Source of the DNA: Flavobacterium gillisiae
Lineage (GTDB): Bacteria; Bacteroidota; Bacteroidia; Flavobacteriales; Flavobacteriaceae
Direction of reading: 5' to 3'
DNA length: 64,000 bases
NCBI RefSeq assembly: GCF_900107635.1
Contig: NZ_FNRD01000001.1
Coordinates: 124,001-188,000, forward strand
Made by a program: the position numbers and the translations under genes. The notes below the pieces were generated by a model that did no database searches, was not told where the DNA came from, and saw only the letters and a list, made by a program, of their open reading frames with translations. Below, piece by piece: positions 18,143 through 27,151 of the stretch; position 1 is the stretch's first letter; the number at the start of each line of letters is the position of its first letter.

Positions 18143-21100
18143 ATGTTTAATCGTTTTGCGTTATTTTCATTTTTTATTCTTTTTTTTTCCAATTGTTCTA
18201 AAGAAAAGACTGATAATAAAGATGCCTTATTTACTAAATTAAATGCTTCAAAAACGGGAATTAACTTTGTTAATGATGTTAAAAATGGAGCTGATATGAA
18301 TATTTTTAAATATAGAAATTTTTATAATGGTGGAGGCGTTGCTATTGCAGATATTAACAATGATGGGCTTTCAGATATTTATTTTACCTCAAACCTGGGG
18401 GCGAATAAATTGTATTTAAATAAAGGGAATTTTCAATTTGAAGATATTTCTAAAAAAGCAGGAGTAGAAGGTTCTAAGTCCTGGTCAACCGGAGTTGTTA
18501 TGGTTGATATTAATGCAGATGGATTACTGGATATCTATGTTTGTAATGCTGGAAACATACAAGGCGACAATCAAAAGAATGAACTTTTTATCAATAACGG
18601 GAATCTTACTTTTACCGAAAAAGCAGCAGATTATAACCTAGCAGATACTGGAATAACAACGCATACTGCATTTTTTGATTATGATAAAGACGGAGATTTG
18701 GATGCTTATATTCTTAATAATAGTTTTATACCTGTAAGTAGTCTTAATTATTCCAATAAGAGAGAATTGAGAGACAAAGATTGGGACGTAGCTGATATTT
18801 TGAAAGGAGGCGGAGACCGTCTGCTTCGTAATGATAACGGAAAATTCGTTGATGTAAGTAAGGAAGCAGGAATTTATGGTAGTTTAATCGGTTTTGGATT
18901 AGGTGTTACCGTAGGAGATGTCAATGGGGATTTGTATCCTGATATCTATGTTTCTAATGACTTTTATGAAAGAGATTATCTGTACATAAATAATAAAAAC
19001 GGAACTTTTACGGAGCAAATTCAAGGTTGGGCCTCTCATATCAGTCAGTCTTCTATGGGTGCAGATATGGCTGACGTTAACAATGACGGTAAAGCCGATG
19101 TATTTGTGACAGACATGTTGCCAGAAGGTGACGAACGATTAAAAAACACAACTAGTTTTGAAAACTATGATTTATTTCTAAGAAAAATAAATCTCGATTT
19201 TTTCAATCAATACATGCAAAACACTTTACAAGTTAATAACGGAAATAATCAGTTTTCTGAAATTGCTAATTATGCTGGCGTTGCTAAAACAGATTGGAGT
19301 TGGGGCGCCTTACTATTTGATATGGATAACGATGGCTACAAAGATATTTATGTTTGTAATGGAATTTATCACGATTTAACAAATCAAGATTTTATTGATT
19401 TTTTCGCTAATGAGTTTATGCAAAAAATGGTCGTAACAGGAAAGAAGGAACAAATTGAAACGATTATAAATCGCATGCCAAGTTCTCCTATTCCTAATTA
19501 TGCCTTTAAAAATAATAAAAACCTGACTTTTACAAATGAAGCGCAAAACTGGGGTTTAGCTACTCCTAGTTTTTCAAATGGAGCTGCTTATGGCGATTTA
19601 GATAACGATGGTGATTTAGACTTGATCGTTAATAATGTGAATATGGAGGTTTTTGTTTATCAAAATAATTCAGAAAAAAAGAAAGACAGTCATTTTATTA
19701 AAGTCAAGTTAAAAGGGGATAATCAAAATACTTTTGGAGTAGGAAGTGTTGTAGAATTATTTTCAGGCAAAGAAATTTTAAGACAAGAACTTATTCCTTC
19801 TAGAGGTTTTCAGTCTTCTATTGATTATGTTATGACTTTTGGTATTGGAACAAAAAAAATAGATTCTTTACAGGTTATTTGGCCTAATGGGAAGTTTCAA
19901 ACGCTTAAAAAAATTACTAATAACAGCACAATTAATTTGAAAATTGCTGACGCGAAAGTGGATTATATTTCTAAAGGAAATAAAGCTAAGCCACTTTTTG
20001 TTGAAACTAAATCTGGATTTTTAGCTCATAAAGAAAATGATTATATCGATTTTGACTATGAAGGTTTAATTTCAAAAGAACTCTCTCAAGAAGGACCAGC
20101 GCTTTCAGTTGCAGATATTAATGGAGATGGTAATGAAGATATTTTTATTGGCGGAGCAAAAGGAGTTTCTGGGAAAATTTATTTGAATAAAGGAAACAAT
20201 AATTATAGTTTGACGAATCAAATCACCCTTGATTCAGATGCTAATTATGAAGATACTGCAGCAAATTTCTTTGATGCAGATAATGACGGCGATATTGATT
20301 TATTAGTAGGCTCAGGAGGAAATGAAAAAGCCGATCAAAACAATTATAAAAACCGTTTGTATTTAAACAATGGTAAAGGCGTGTTTGTGAAAAGTACGAC
20401 GGCTATGCCAACTACAAATAATAATGTTGCCGTGATTGTATCAAATGATTTTGATAATGATGGCGATATGGATGTTTTTATAGGAAGCCGAAGTGTTCCT
20501 GGTGTTTATGGAATTGACCCTAAACATTTATTATTAGAGAATGATGGGAAAGGTAATTTTACCAATGCTACTGATAAAAAAGCTTTTAAACTCAATACTG
20601 TAGGGATGATTACTGATGCTGTATGGGAGGATATAGATAATGATTCTAAAAAAGATCTGATAATCGTAGGGGACTGGATGGCTCCAAAAATATTTAAAAA
20701 TACAGGAAGGAGACTTGTTGAATATAAATCAAATCTAACAGAATTTTCAGGTTTTTGGAATGCAGTAAGCTGTGTAGATTTGAATAATGACGGTAAAAAA
20801 GATTTGGTTTTAGGGAATAAGGGAACGAATACCACTTATAAAGCTTCTGTAAAAAATCCGATGCGTTTGTTTGTAAATGATTTTGACAATAATGGTACTA
20901 TTGAACAAATTGCAACCCGTTCTATCGATGGGAAAGACATGCCTTTGAACCTAAAACAGGACGTTGCTAAACAAATACCATTGATTAAGAAGAAGAATTT
21001 AAGTTATGCGGATTACGCTAAGAAAAGCTTTCAGGAACTCTTTGTTGCTGATGTCACAAATAATTCAATTCAAAGAACGGCTACCATTCAGGAAAGCGTG

Positions 21101-21460
21101 GTTGCCATGAATAAAGGAAATGGAACATTTGAAATAGAAGTTTTGCCAAAAGAAGTTCAGTTTTCTTCTGTGAACACTATTTGCGTGGTAGATATTAATA
21201 AAGATGGAATTCTCGACCTTGTTTTAGGAGGTAATCAATACGAGTTTAAACCACAGTTTTCAAGACTTGATTCTAATTATGGAAGTGTTCTTTTAGGGAA
21301 TAAGAACGGCAGCTATACATGGGTTCCTTATGCTCAATCTGGATTTTATATGAAAGGCGAAGTGAAGCATCTTAAAACAATAAAAAACAAGGTAAATGTC
21401 ATTTCTATAATTGCCGTGATTAATGATAATGCACCTAAAATATTTAAAAGCAATGAATAA
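18143..21460 (+). CDS. FG-GAP/VCBS beta-propeller lipoprotein with ASPIC/UnbV domain (copy 1)
   Basis: A 1105-residue predicted lipoprotein (lipobox SNC at the end of a hydrophobic leader). Residues about 50-500 hold FG-GAP/VCBS repeats with calcium-binding DxNxDGxxD loops (ADINNDGLSD, VDINADGLLD, GDVNGDLYPD, ADVNNDGKAD). An ASPIC/UnbV domain follows (about 525-605, GVGSVVELFSG...SRGFQSS...IWPNGK), and a second propeller-like repeat block runs to the end. Proteins of this type often sit next to SusCD in Bacteroidota, but their function is unknown. It overlaps the next gene by 8 bp. The calcium loops suggest an extracellular, surface-anchored binding role. Confidence 0.9.
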   Translation: MFNRFALFSFFILFFSNCSKEKTDNKDALFTKLNASKTGINFVNDVKNGADMNIFKYRNFYNGGGVAIADINNDGLSDIYFTSNLGANKLYLNKGNFQFEDISKKAGVEGSKSWSTGVVMVDINADGLLDIYVCNAGNIQGDNQKNELFINNGNLTFTEKAADYNLADTGITTHTAFFDYDKDGDLDAYILNNSFIPVSSLNYSNKRELRDKDWDVADILKGGGDRLLRNDNGKFVDVSKEAGIYGSLIGFGLGVTVGDVNGDLYPDIYVSNDFYERDYLYINNKNGTFTEQIQGWASHISQSSMGADMADVNNDGKADVFVTDMLPEGDERLKNTTSFENYDLFLRKINLDFFNQYMQNTLQVNNGNNQFSEIANYAGVAKTDWSWGALLFDMDNDGYKDIYVCNGIYHDLTNQDFIDFFANEFMQKMVVTGKKEQIETIINRMPSSPIPNYAFKNNKNLTFTNEAQNWGLATPSFSNGAAYGDLDNDGDLDLIVNNVNMEVFVYQNNSEKKKDSHFIKVKLKGDNQNTFGVGSVVELFSGKEILRQELIPSRGFQSSIDYVMTFGIGTKKIDSLQVIWPNGKFQTLKKITNNSTINLKIADAKVDYISKGNKAKPLFVETKSGFLAHKENDYIDFDYEGLISKELSQEGPALSVADINGDGNEDIFIGGAKGVSGKIYLNKGNNNYSLTNQITLDSDANYEDTAANFFDADNDGDIDLLVGSGGNEKADQNNYKNRLYLNNGKGVFVKSTTAMPTTNNNVAVIVSNDFDNDGDMDVFIGSRSVPGVYGIDPKHLLLENDGKGNFTNATDKKAFKLNTVGMITDAVWEDIDNDSKKDLIIVGDWMAPKIFKNTGRRLVEYKSNLTEFSGFWNAVSCVDLNNDGKKDLVLGNKGTNTTYKASVKNPMRLFVNDFDNNGTIEQIATRSIDGKDMPLNLKQDVAKQIPLIKKKNLSYADYAKKSFQELFVADVTNNSIQRTATIQESVVAMNKGNGTFEIEVLPKEVQFSSVNTICVVDINKDGILDLVLGGNQYEFKPQFSRLDSNYGSVLLGNKNGSYTWVPYAQSGFYMKGEVKHLKTIKNKVNVISIIAVINDNAPKIFKSNE

Positions 21461-24400
21461 TTATTTTCGAATAGCACTGCTTTCTGTGCTAATGGTAAGT
21501 TGCTCAAAAAAAGATCATTATTTATTTGAAAAACTAGCCTCAGATAAAAGTAATATTACTTTCAATAATCAATTATTAGAATCAAAAAATATTTCTATAC
21601 TAGATTACCTCTATTATTATAATGGTGGTGGTGTAGCTTTAGGAGATATTAATAATGATGGTTTGGTTGATATTTATTTTACTTCAAATCAAGGTAAAAA
21701 TAAATTGTACCTGAATAAAGGAAAAAATAAATTTGAAGATATAAGTACTAAGGCCGGAGTTGAGGGTCAAAGTGACTGGACTGCAGGAACGGTTATGGCA
21801 GATGTAAATGGGGATGGATATTTAGATATTTATGTTTGTGCTGTAGTAGGGATTAATGGTTTTGAAGGACATAATGAATTATTCATTAATAATAAGGACA
21901 ATACTTTTACAGAAAGTGCGGCAGAATATGGTTTGGATTTAGATAATTACAGCTCTTCGGCTGCATTTTTTGATTATGATTTAGATGGTGATTTAGATAT
22001 GTATTTGTTGAATCATGCGGTACACTCAGAAGAATCTTTTGGGAATGCCGATGTAAGAAATAAAAGAAGCTATGAATGTGGGGATAAATTATTCAGAAAT
22101 GACAATGGTAAATTTGTTGATGTAAGTGAGAAGGCAGGAATCTTTGGCGGTGCAAATGGTTATGGATTAGGGCTTGCTATTTCCGATTTTAATCTTGATG
22201 GTTATCCTGATATTTATGTTGGGAATGATTTTCACGAAGATGATTATTACTACTTAAATAATGGCGATGGTACTTTCACAGAAAGTTTAAAACAACATTT
22301 TGGACATACCAGCCGATTTTCTATGGGAGTTGATGTTGCGGATATCAATCATGATGGATTCCCAGATATTCTAACGCTCGACATGCTTCCTGAGAATGAA
22401 AAAGTTTTAAAATCGTCATTAGGAGATGATAATGTACAGATGCTAAAAATGAGAACCGAAAAATTAGGGTATCATTATCAGTACACAAGAAATATGTTGC
22501 AATTGAATAATGCAGGGAATAATTTTACTGAAACCGCGCTTCTTAATGGACTTGCTGCTACTGACTGGAGTTGGAGTGCTTTGTTTGCCGATTATGATCA
22601 GGATGGGGAACAGGATCTTTTTGTAGGTAACGGAATCCCAAAACGTCCCAATGATTTAGATTACGTAAAGTATTATTCTAATGACCAGATTAAAACGAAA
22701 ATAACAACTACTAAATTATTAGACAAAGAGGCTTTAAACAAAATGCCAAAAGGAAATTGTACGAACTATATGTTTCAAGGAGCTGCCGATTTACACTTTA
22801 AAAATAGATCTAAGGACTGGATAGAAAATGACTCAATAATTTCTAACGGAAGTGGTTATGCTGATATTGATAATGATGGAGATCTCGATATTATTACTAA
22901 TAATTTGAATAGTGTTGCATCTGTTTACATCAATAGAACAGATACGGCTTCTAATTACTTAAAGTTGAAACTGCAGTTTCAAGGAAAAAACACCTTCGGA
23001 ATAGGAGCTAAAGTGATTTCTTATGCAAAAGGAAAAAGACAGTTTAAGGAATTACAAACGACAAGAGGATTTCAATCTTCTTCTGAGCCAATGCTACATT
23101 TTGGATATGGAAAGATAAAAATGATCGACTCCTTAGTGGTTATTTGGCCTGACAAAACATATCAAATTTTAAAGAATATTAAGGCCAATCAGACAATTGT
23201 AGTAAAAGCTGCGAAAAGAAGAAAAGCATTTAATTACCAAAAATTACATCCTTCTATTGTACCGGTATTTAAAAAGGTAAAAGATAATTTAGGAATCGAC
23301 TTCACGCATCAGGAAAACGACTACGTTGATTTTATCTTTCAAAAATTAATTCCTTACCAACGTTCAGATCGTGGGCCAGCTACTGCCGTAGGAGATTTAA
23401 ACAATGATGGTAAAGAAGATATTTTCTTTGGTGGATCTAAAAATAAAAAGGCAACGGTATATGTTCAAAATGGGAATGGATTTTCGAAAAAAACGTTTAC
23501 AGCTATAGCCAATGATTCCATATATGAAGATGCTTCCGCTGTAATTGGAGATTTTAATAATGACAAAGTCAATGATTTATTTGTAGCTTCCGGAGGTGGT
23601 GAAAACGCCTCTGATTTACAGGACCGCTTGTATCTATCAGAAAACAAACAATTAGTGAAATCAAACTTATTGGAGTTGACAAAAAATGCTTCTGTAGTTA
23701 AAATGTTTGATTATGACAATGACGGAGATTTAGATATTTTTGTTGGAAATAATTCGGTTAATAATCGTTTTGGAAGCATTCCAGATTCCTATTTATTAAA
23801 TAACACAAATGGTATTTTCTCTATTGTTCAGAATAAAAACTTTTCAAAAATTGGAATGGTGACGGATGCAGTATTCTCAGATTTCAACAAGGACGGTAAA
23901 ATCGATTTAATAGTAATAGGGGAATGGATGAAACCTACTTTTTTTGCCAATACAAACGGAAAATTCAAAGATGTAACGGCTACTGTGTTGCCAGAAAAAA
24001 GCAATGGTTTGTGGCAAGCTATTATACCTTTTGATATTGATAATGATGGGGACCTTGACTATATAGTAGGGAACTGGGGGATGAACTCCAAGTTCAAAGC
24101 ATCTAAGGAGTTTCCTATGAAAATGTTTTATGATGATTTTGATAAGAACGGATCTTATGAAACGATTGTCGCGATTGAAAAAAACGGAAGCTATTATACT
24201 ACATTAGGTCTAGATGATTTAGCAGAGCAGTTTAGTGGGATGTTAAAAAAGAAATTCAAAAGCTATAAGGTATTTGCAGGAAAGACGGTTGCAGAAGTTT
24301 TTAGTCCAAAAATGCTTTCGGATTCAAAACGCTTTGAAGTACATAATCTAAAATCGGGATACCTTAAAAATCAAAATGGAAAATTCACTTTTGTTGCTTT

Positions 24401-24722
24401 TTCAAGTGAATTGCAAGTCGCTCCAATTAATTGTTTTGTTAAATCTAACTTTGATTCCAGTAAAAAAGAAGCTGTTTTTGCAGCAGGTAATTATTTTGGA
24501 GTGTCTCCTTATCACAGTCGATTTGATGGCTTTCCAGGAGCTTTAATCAAAGATGCAAAAACAATTGTATTAGGGAATACATTAGGAATTGATTTGTCTC
24601 AAAAAGCAGTAAGACATTTAGATATGATTACTCTAAAAGGGAAAAAATATTTACTAGTAACGGTAAATAACAACAAAGCGGAGGTATATGAATTACCGAT
24701 GATCAAGGAAAACAAGCAATAG
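21453..24722 (+). CDS. FG-GAP/VCBS beta-propeller lipoprotein with ASPIC/UnbV domain (copy 2)
   Basis: A 1089-residue homologue of the preceding gene with the same order: lipobox VSC, first propeller (ALGDINNDGLVD, ADVNGDGYLD, SDFNLDGYPD, ADINHDGFPD), ASPIC/UnbV domain (TFGIGAKVIS...TRGFQSS...IWPDKT) and second repeat block. The start at 21453 gives a hydrophobic leader (MNNYFRIALLSVLMVSC) and makes ATG overlap the previous stop in ATGAATAA, which suggests translational coupling and equal dosage. It is a tandem duplicate that has diverged. The two products may form a heterodimer or recognise different ligands. Confidence 0.9.
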   Translation: MNNYFRIALLSVLMVSCSKKDHYLFEKLASDKSNITFNNQLLESKNISILDYLYYYNGGGVALGDINNDGLVDIYFTSNQGKNKLYLNKGKNKFEDISTKAGVEGQSDWTAGTVMADVNGDGYLDIYVCAVVGINGFEGHNELFINNKDNTFTESAAEYGLDLDNYSSSAAFFDYDLDGDLDMYLLNHAVHSEESFGNADVRNKRSYECGDKLFRNDNGKFVDVSEKAGIFGGANGYGLGLAISDFNLDGYPDIYVGNDFHEDDYYYLNNGDGTFTESLKQHFGHTSRFSMGVDVADINHDGFPDILTLDMLPENEKVLKSSLGDDNVQMLKMRTEKLGYHYQYTRNMLQLNNAGNNFTETALLNGLAATDWSWSALFADYDQDGEQDLFVGNGIPKRPNDLDYVKYYSNDQIKTKITTTKLLDKEALNKMPKGNCTNYMFQGAADLHFKNRSKDWIENDSIISNGSGYADIDNDGDLDIITNNLNSVASVYINRTDTASNYLKLKLQFQGKNTFGIGAKVISYAKGKRQFKELQTTRGFQSSSEPMLHFGYGKIKMIDSLVVIWPDKTYQILKNIKANQTIVVKAAKRRKAFNYQKLHPSIVPVFKKVKDNLGIDFTHQENDYVDFIFQKLIPYQRSDRGPATAVGDLNNDGKEDIFFGGSKNKKATVYVQNGNGFSKKTFTAIANDSIYEDASAVIGDFNNDKVNDLFVASGGGENASDLQDRLYLSENKQLVKSNLLELTKNASVVKMFDYDNDGDLDIFVGNNSVNNRFGSIPDSYLLNNTNGIFSIVQNKNFSKIGMVTDAVFSDFNKDGKIDLIVIGEWMKPTFFANTNGKFKDVTATVLPEKSNGLWQAIIPFDIDNDGDLDYIVGNWGMNSKFKASKEFPMKMFYDDFDKNGSYETIVAIEKNGSYYTTLGLDDLAEQFSGMLKKKFKSYKVFAGKTVAEVFSPKMLSDSKRFEVHNLKSGYLKNQNGKFTFVAFSSELQVAPINCFVKSNFDSSKKEAVFAAGNYFGVSPYHSRFDGFPGALIKDAKTIVLGNTLGIDLSQKAVRHLDMITLKGKKYLLVTVNNNKAEVYELPMIKENKQ

Positions 24723-24757
24723 CTTAGCAGTATATTTTAATTTAAATTTAAATAGAA

Positions 24758-26083
24758 ATGAGATTAAGAAAATATTTTATAGTAGCAATTGTTGCACTAT
24801 TTATATCATGCCAAAAGGACAAACCTATTGAAGTTACAACAGATGAATATCATGCTGCGATAGAAAATGTGACAGAAATAATGATTCATGATATTTTTTC
24901 ACCGCCAGTTGCTAGTAGGATTTTTGTTTATCCTAATATTGCTGCTTATGAAGTTATTGCTCAAAATAGTAAGGCTTATTCCACTCTAGGAAATCAGTTA
25001 AAAGGATTAGGAACTACTCCTAAATTAGATCCTAAAAGCGGAGTGAATGTTGAGGTTGCGGCTTTGGTTGCTCATATGGAAGTGAGCAAGCAGTTGGTTT
25101 TTTCAGAAGAATTAGTAGAGAAATTTAGAGATAGCTTATATAAAAAATGGAGCGAGACTAATGAAAAAGAGTTTGAAGTTTCTAAAGAATATGGACTTAA
25201 AGTAGCAGATCATATCAAGAAATGGATGGATAAAGACAATTACAAGCAAACGCGAACGATGTCTAAGTTTTCTGTTTTGCCTAATGTTGCTGGTAGATGG
25301 CAACCTACTCCTCCAGCCTATATGGATGCTATTGAGCCACATTGGAGTGAAATTAGAACACTGGTATTAGATTCGGCCTCGCAATTTAAACCCATACCAG
25401 CACTTCCATTTTCATTAGATAAAAACTCGGCTTTTTTCAAGGAAGTACAAGAAGTGTACGACATAAGCTTGGATATGAAAAAAAAGGGAGATGAATGTGA
25501 TGAGGTTAAGATGGCTCAGTTCTGGGATTGTAATCCATACGTTTCTGTAAGTCAGGGACATATGATGTTTGCCAAAAAGAAAATAACTCCAGGCGCGCAT
25601 TGGATGGGAATTACCAAAATTGCTTGTAAAAAATCAAATGCTAATTTTGAGAAAACAGTTTTTGCTTATACAGCAACATCTATCGGAATGTTTGAAGCTT
25701 TTATTAGCTGTTGGGATGAAAAGTTTAGGAGTAACGTTATAAGACCTGAAACTGTAATAAATCAGGAAATTGATGAAAACTGGAAGCCGGCTTTGCAAAC
25801 ACCGCCATTTCCAGAATATACCAGTGGGCATTCTGTTGTTTCGACTGTTTCAGCTGCTATTTTAACTTCGATATTTGGAGATAATTTTGCTTTTGTGGAT
25901 AATTCTGAGTTGCCTTTTGGTCTGCCAAATAGATCTTTTAAATCTTTTAAGTCCGCTTCAAAAGAGGCTGCAATGAGTCGATTTTACGGGGGTATTCATT
26001 ACAGAGCAGCAATTGAAAATGGAATCATACAGGGTAATGAGATAGCAGGTTTTGTTGTGAATAAATTGAAAATGACAAAGTAG
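24758..26083 (+). CDS. Vanadium-dependent haloperoxidase-like / PAP2-superfamily lipoprotein
   Basis: A 441-residue lipoprotein (lipobox LFISC) of the PAP2 / vanadium haloperoxidase fold. The three oxyanion-binding motifs are present: K322-x6-R329-P330, T355-S-G-H358 (TSGH instead of PSGH) and S407-R-x5-H414. The last histidine would bind vanadate or form the phospho-enzyme. The Asp that usually stands four residues after that histidine is Ala here. In this group it could be a halide-oxidising enzyme or a phosphatase. It follows the second ASPIC/UnbV gene by 35 bp, and members of the two families often co-occur in Bacteroidota. Substrate unknown. Confidence 0.85.
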   Translation: MRLRKYFIVAIVALFISCQKDKPIEVTTDEYHAAIENVTEIMIHDIFSPPVASRIFVYPNIAAYEVIAQNSKAYSTLGNQLKGLGTTPKLDPKSGVNVEVAALVAHMEVSKQLVFSEELVEKFRDSLYKKWSETNEKEFEVSKEYGLKVADHIKKWMDKDNYKQTRTMSKFSVLPNVAGRWQPTPPAYMDAIEPHWSEIRTLVLDSASQFKPIPALPFSLDKNSAFFKEVQEVYDISLDMKKKGDECDEVKMAQFWDCNPYVSVSQGHMMFAKKKITPGAHWMGITKIACKKSNANFEKTVFAYTATSIGMFEAFISCWDEKFRSNVIRPETVINQEIDENWKPALQTPPFPEYTSGHSVVSTVSAAILTSIFGDNFAFVDNSELPFGLPNRSFKSFKSASKEAAMSRFYGGIHYRAAIENGIIQGNEIAGFVVNKLKMTK

Positions 26084-27001
26084 ATGAAGGGAAATAAAAA
26101 AGTGGTATTGTTTTTTAGTGTTTTGATTTCGGTTTTTTTAGTATGGTATCTTTTTATTAAAAAAAGTGATTACTGTATTTCGTTTAAGGTAAAAACAGCA
26201 ACCGGGACCGTATTTCAAGGAGTTCAAGAATGGTCAGCTTTGCGGCAGTCTACGGAAAAAGAAGAATATCATACGTTAGAAAAGAAAAACTTTAGTTTCA
26301 TCAAGCAATCGATGACAAAAGGGAAGGTAAAAATGGAATATACTTGGGAAATTAATTCCGTAAATGATTCTGTTACTACTGTTAATGCATGTATAACCGA
26401 TTCAGATAACAGTATTTATAATAGATTGACCGTTCCTTTTTTTGAAACTGATTTTAGAAAACAACAAATTGAAAAGATTACTAATTTTAGAAATGGGTTA
26501 AATAAACATTTGGAAAGCTTTAGAATTAAAATTGATGGAATTAAAACTTCTGAGGAAACGTTTGTTGCTTATATCAATTTAAAAAGTGTATTGCAGGAAA
26601 AAGCACAGACAATGATTGCAAATGATGCAATTATAACAGGCTATTTGAAACAAAATAATATCAAAATCATAGGGAAACCATATGTCGAAATTCAAAATTG
26701 GGATTTGGATAAAGAAATGCTTGATTTCAATTATTGCTTTCCCATTGCTAAGGACACTAAGTTCATTGAAAATGAATTTGTAAAGTTTAAAAGTTTAAAA
26801 GCGATTAAGGGATTACAGGCAACTTATTACGGTAATTTCAGGACTTCAGACCGGGCTTGGTTTACCTTGTTAGATTATGCACAAAAGCAGGGAATCGACT
26901 TAGCTCACCAACCACTGGAACATTTTCTAGCAAACCCTTTTAACGGAGGTGATGAGCTGAGCTGGGAGACAAAAATAATTATTCCTATTATAAAAATGTA
27001 A
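26084..27001 (+). CDS. Membrane-anchored SRPBCC + GyrI-like ligand-binding protein
   Basis: 305 residues, starting directly at the base after the previous stop. An N-terminal helix (VVLFFSVLISVFLVWYLFI) anchors it. Residues about 35-145 look like a SRPBCC/polyketide-cyclase-type domain, and residues about 180-305 like the GyrI/AraC effector-binding domain (GLQATYYGNF, HQPLEHFLANP, ETKIIIPI). Normally such domains bind small hydrophobic ligands and are fused to DNA-binding heads or act as gyrase inhibitors. Here there is no DNA-binding part and the protein appears to face the periplasm. It is the last gene of the FG-GAP module. The assignment of the second domain is fairly firm, the first is tentative. 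Confidence 0.7.
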   Translation: MKGNKKVVLFFSVLISVFLVWYLFIKKSDYCISFKVKTATGTVFQGVQEWSALRQSTEKEEYHTLEKKNFSFIKQSMTKGKVKMEYTWEINSVNDSVTTVNACITDSDNSIYNRLTVPFFETDFRKQQIEKITNFRNGLNKHLESFRIKIDGIKTSEETFVAYINLKSVLQEKAQTMIANDAIITGYLKQNNIKIIGKPYVEIQNWDLDKEMLDFNYCFPIAKDTKFIENEFVKFKSLKAIKGLQATYYGNFRTSDRAWFTLLDYAQKQGIDLAHQPLEHFLANPFNGGDELSWETKIIIPIIKM

Positions 27002-27031
27002 AAAAGAAAATTCGATATTATTTCATGAATT

Positions 27032-27066
27032 CGAAAACGTTTTCGGTACTACCGAAAACGTTTTTG
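27032..27066. promoter_or_regulatory. Tandem LacI-type operators upstream of the transporter-kinase-phosphorylase operon
   Basis: CGAAAACGTTTTCG (27032-27045) is a perfect palindrome identical to site 1 before susC. CGAAAACGTTTTTG (27053-27066) follows with its centre 21 bp away. They lie 86 bp before the MFS start codon at 27152. No clean TAnnTTTG box is found in the remaining leader. Confidence 0.85.
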
Positions 27067-27151
27067 TTTTAATTATTTAATTATTTGGCAATTTTAAAAT
27101 TAAATTTAAATATTGTAACCATAAAAAAAACGAATTAACTAATTAAGTGCA

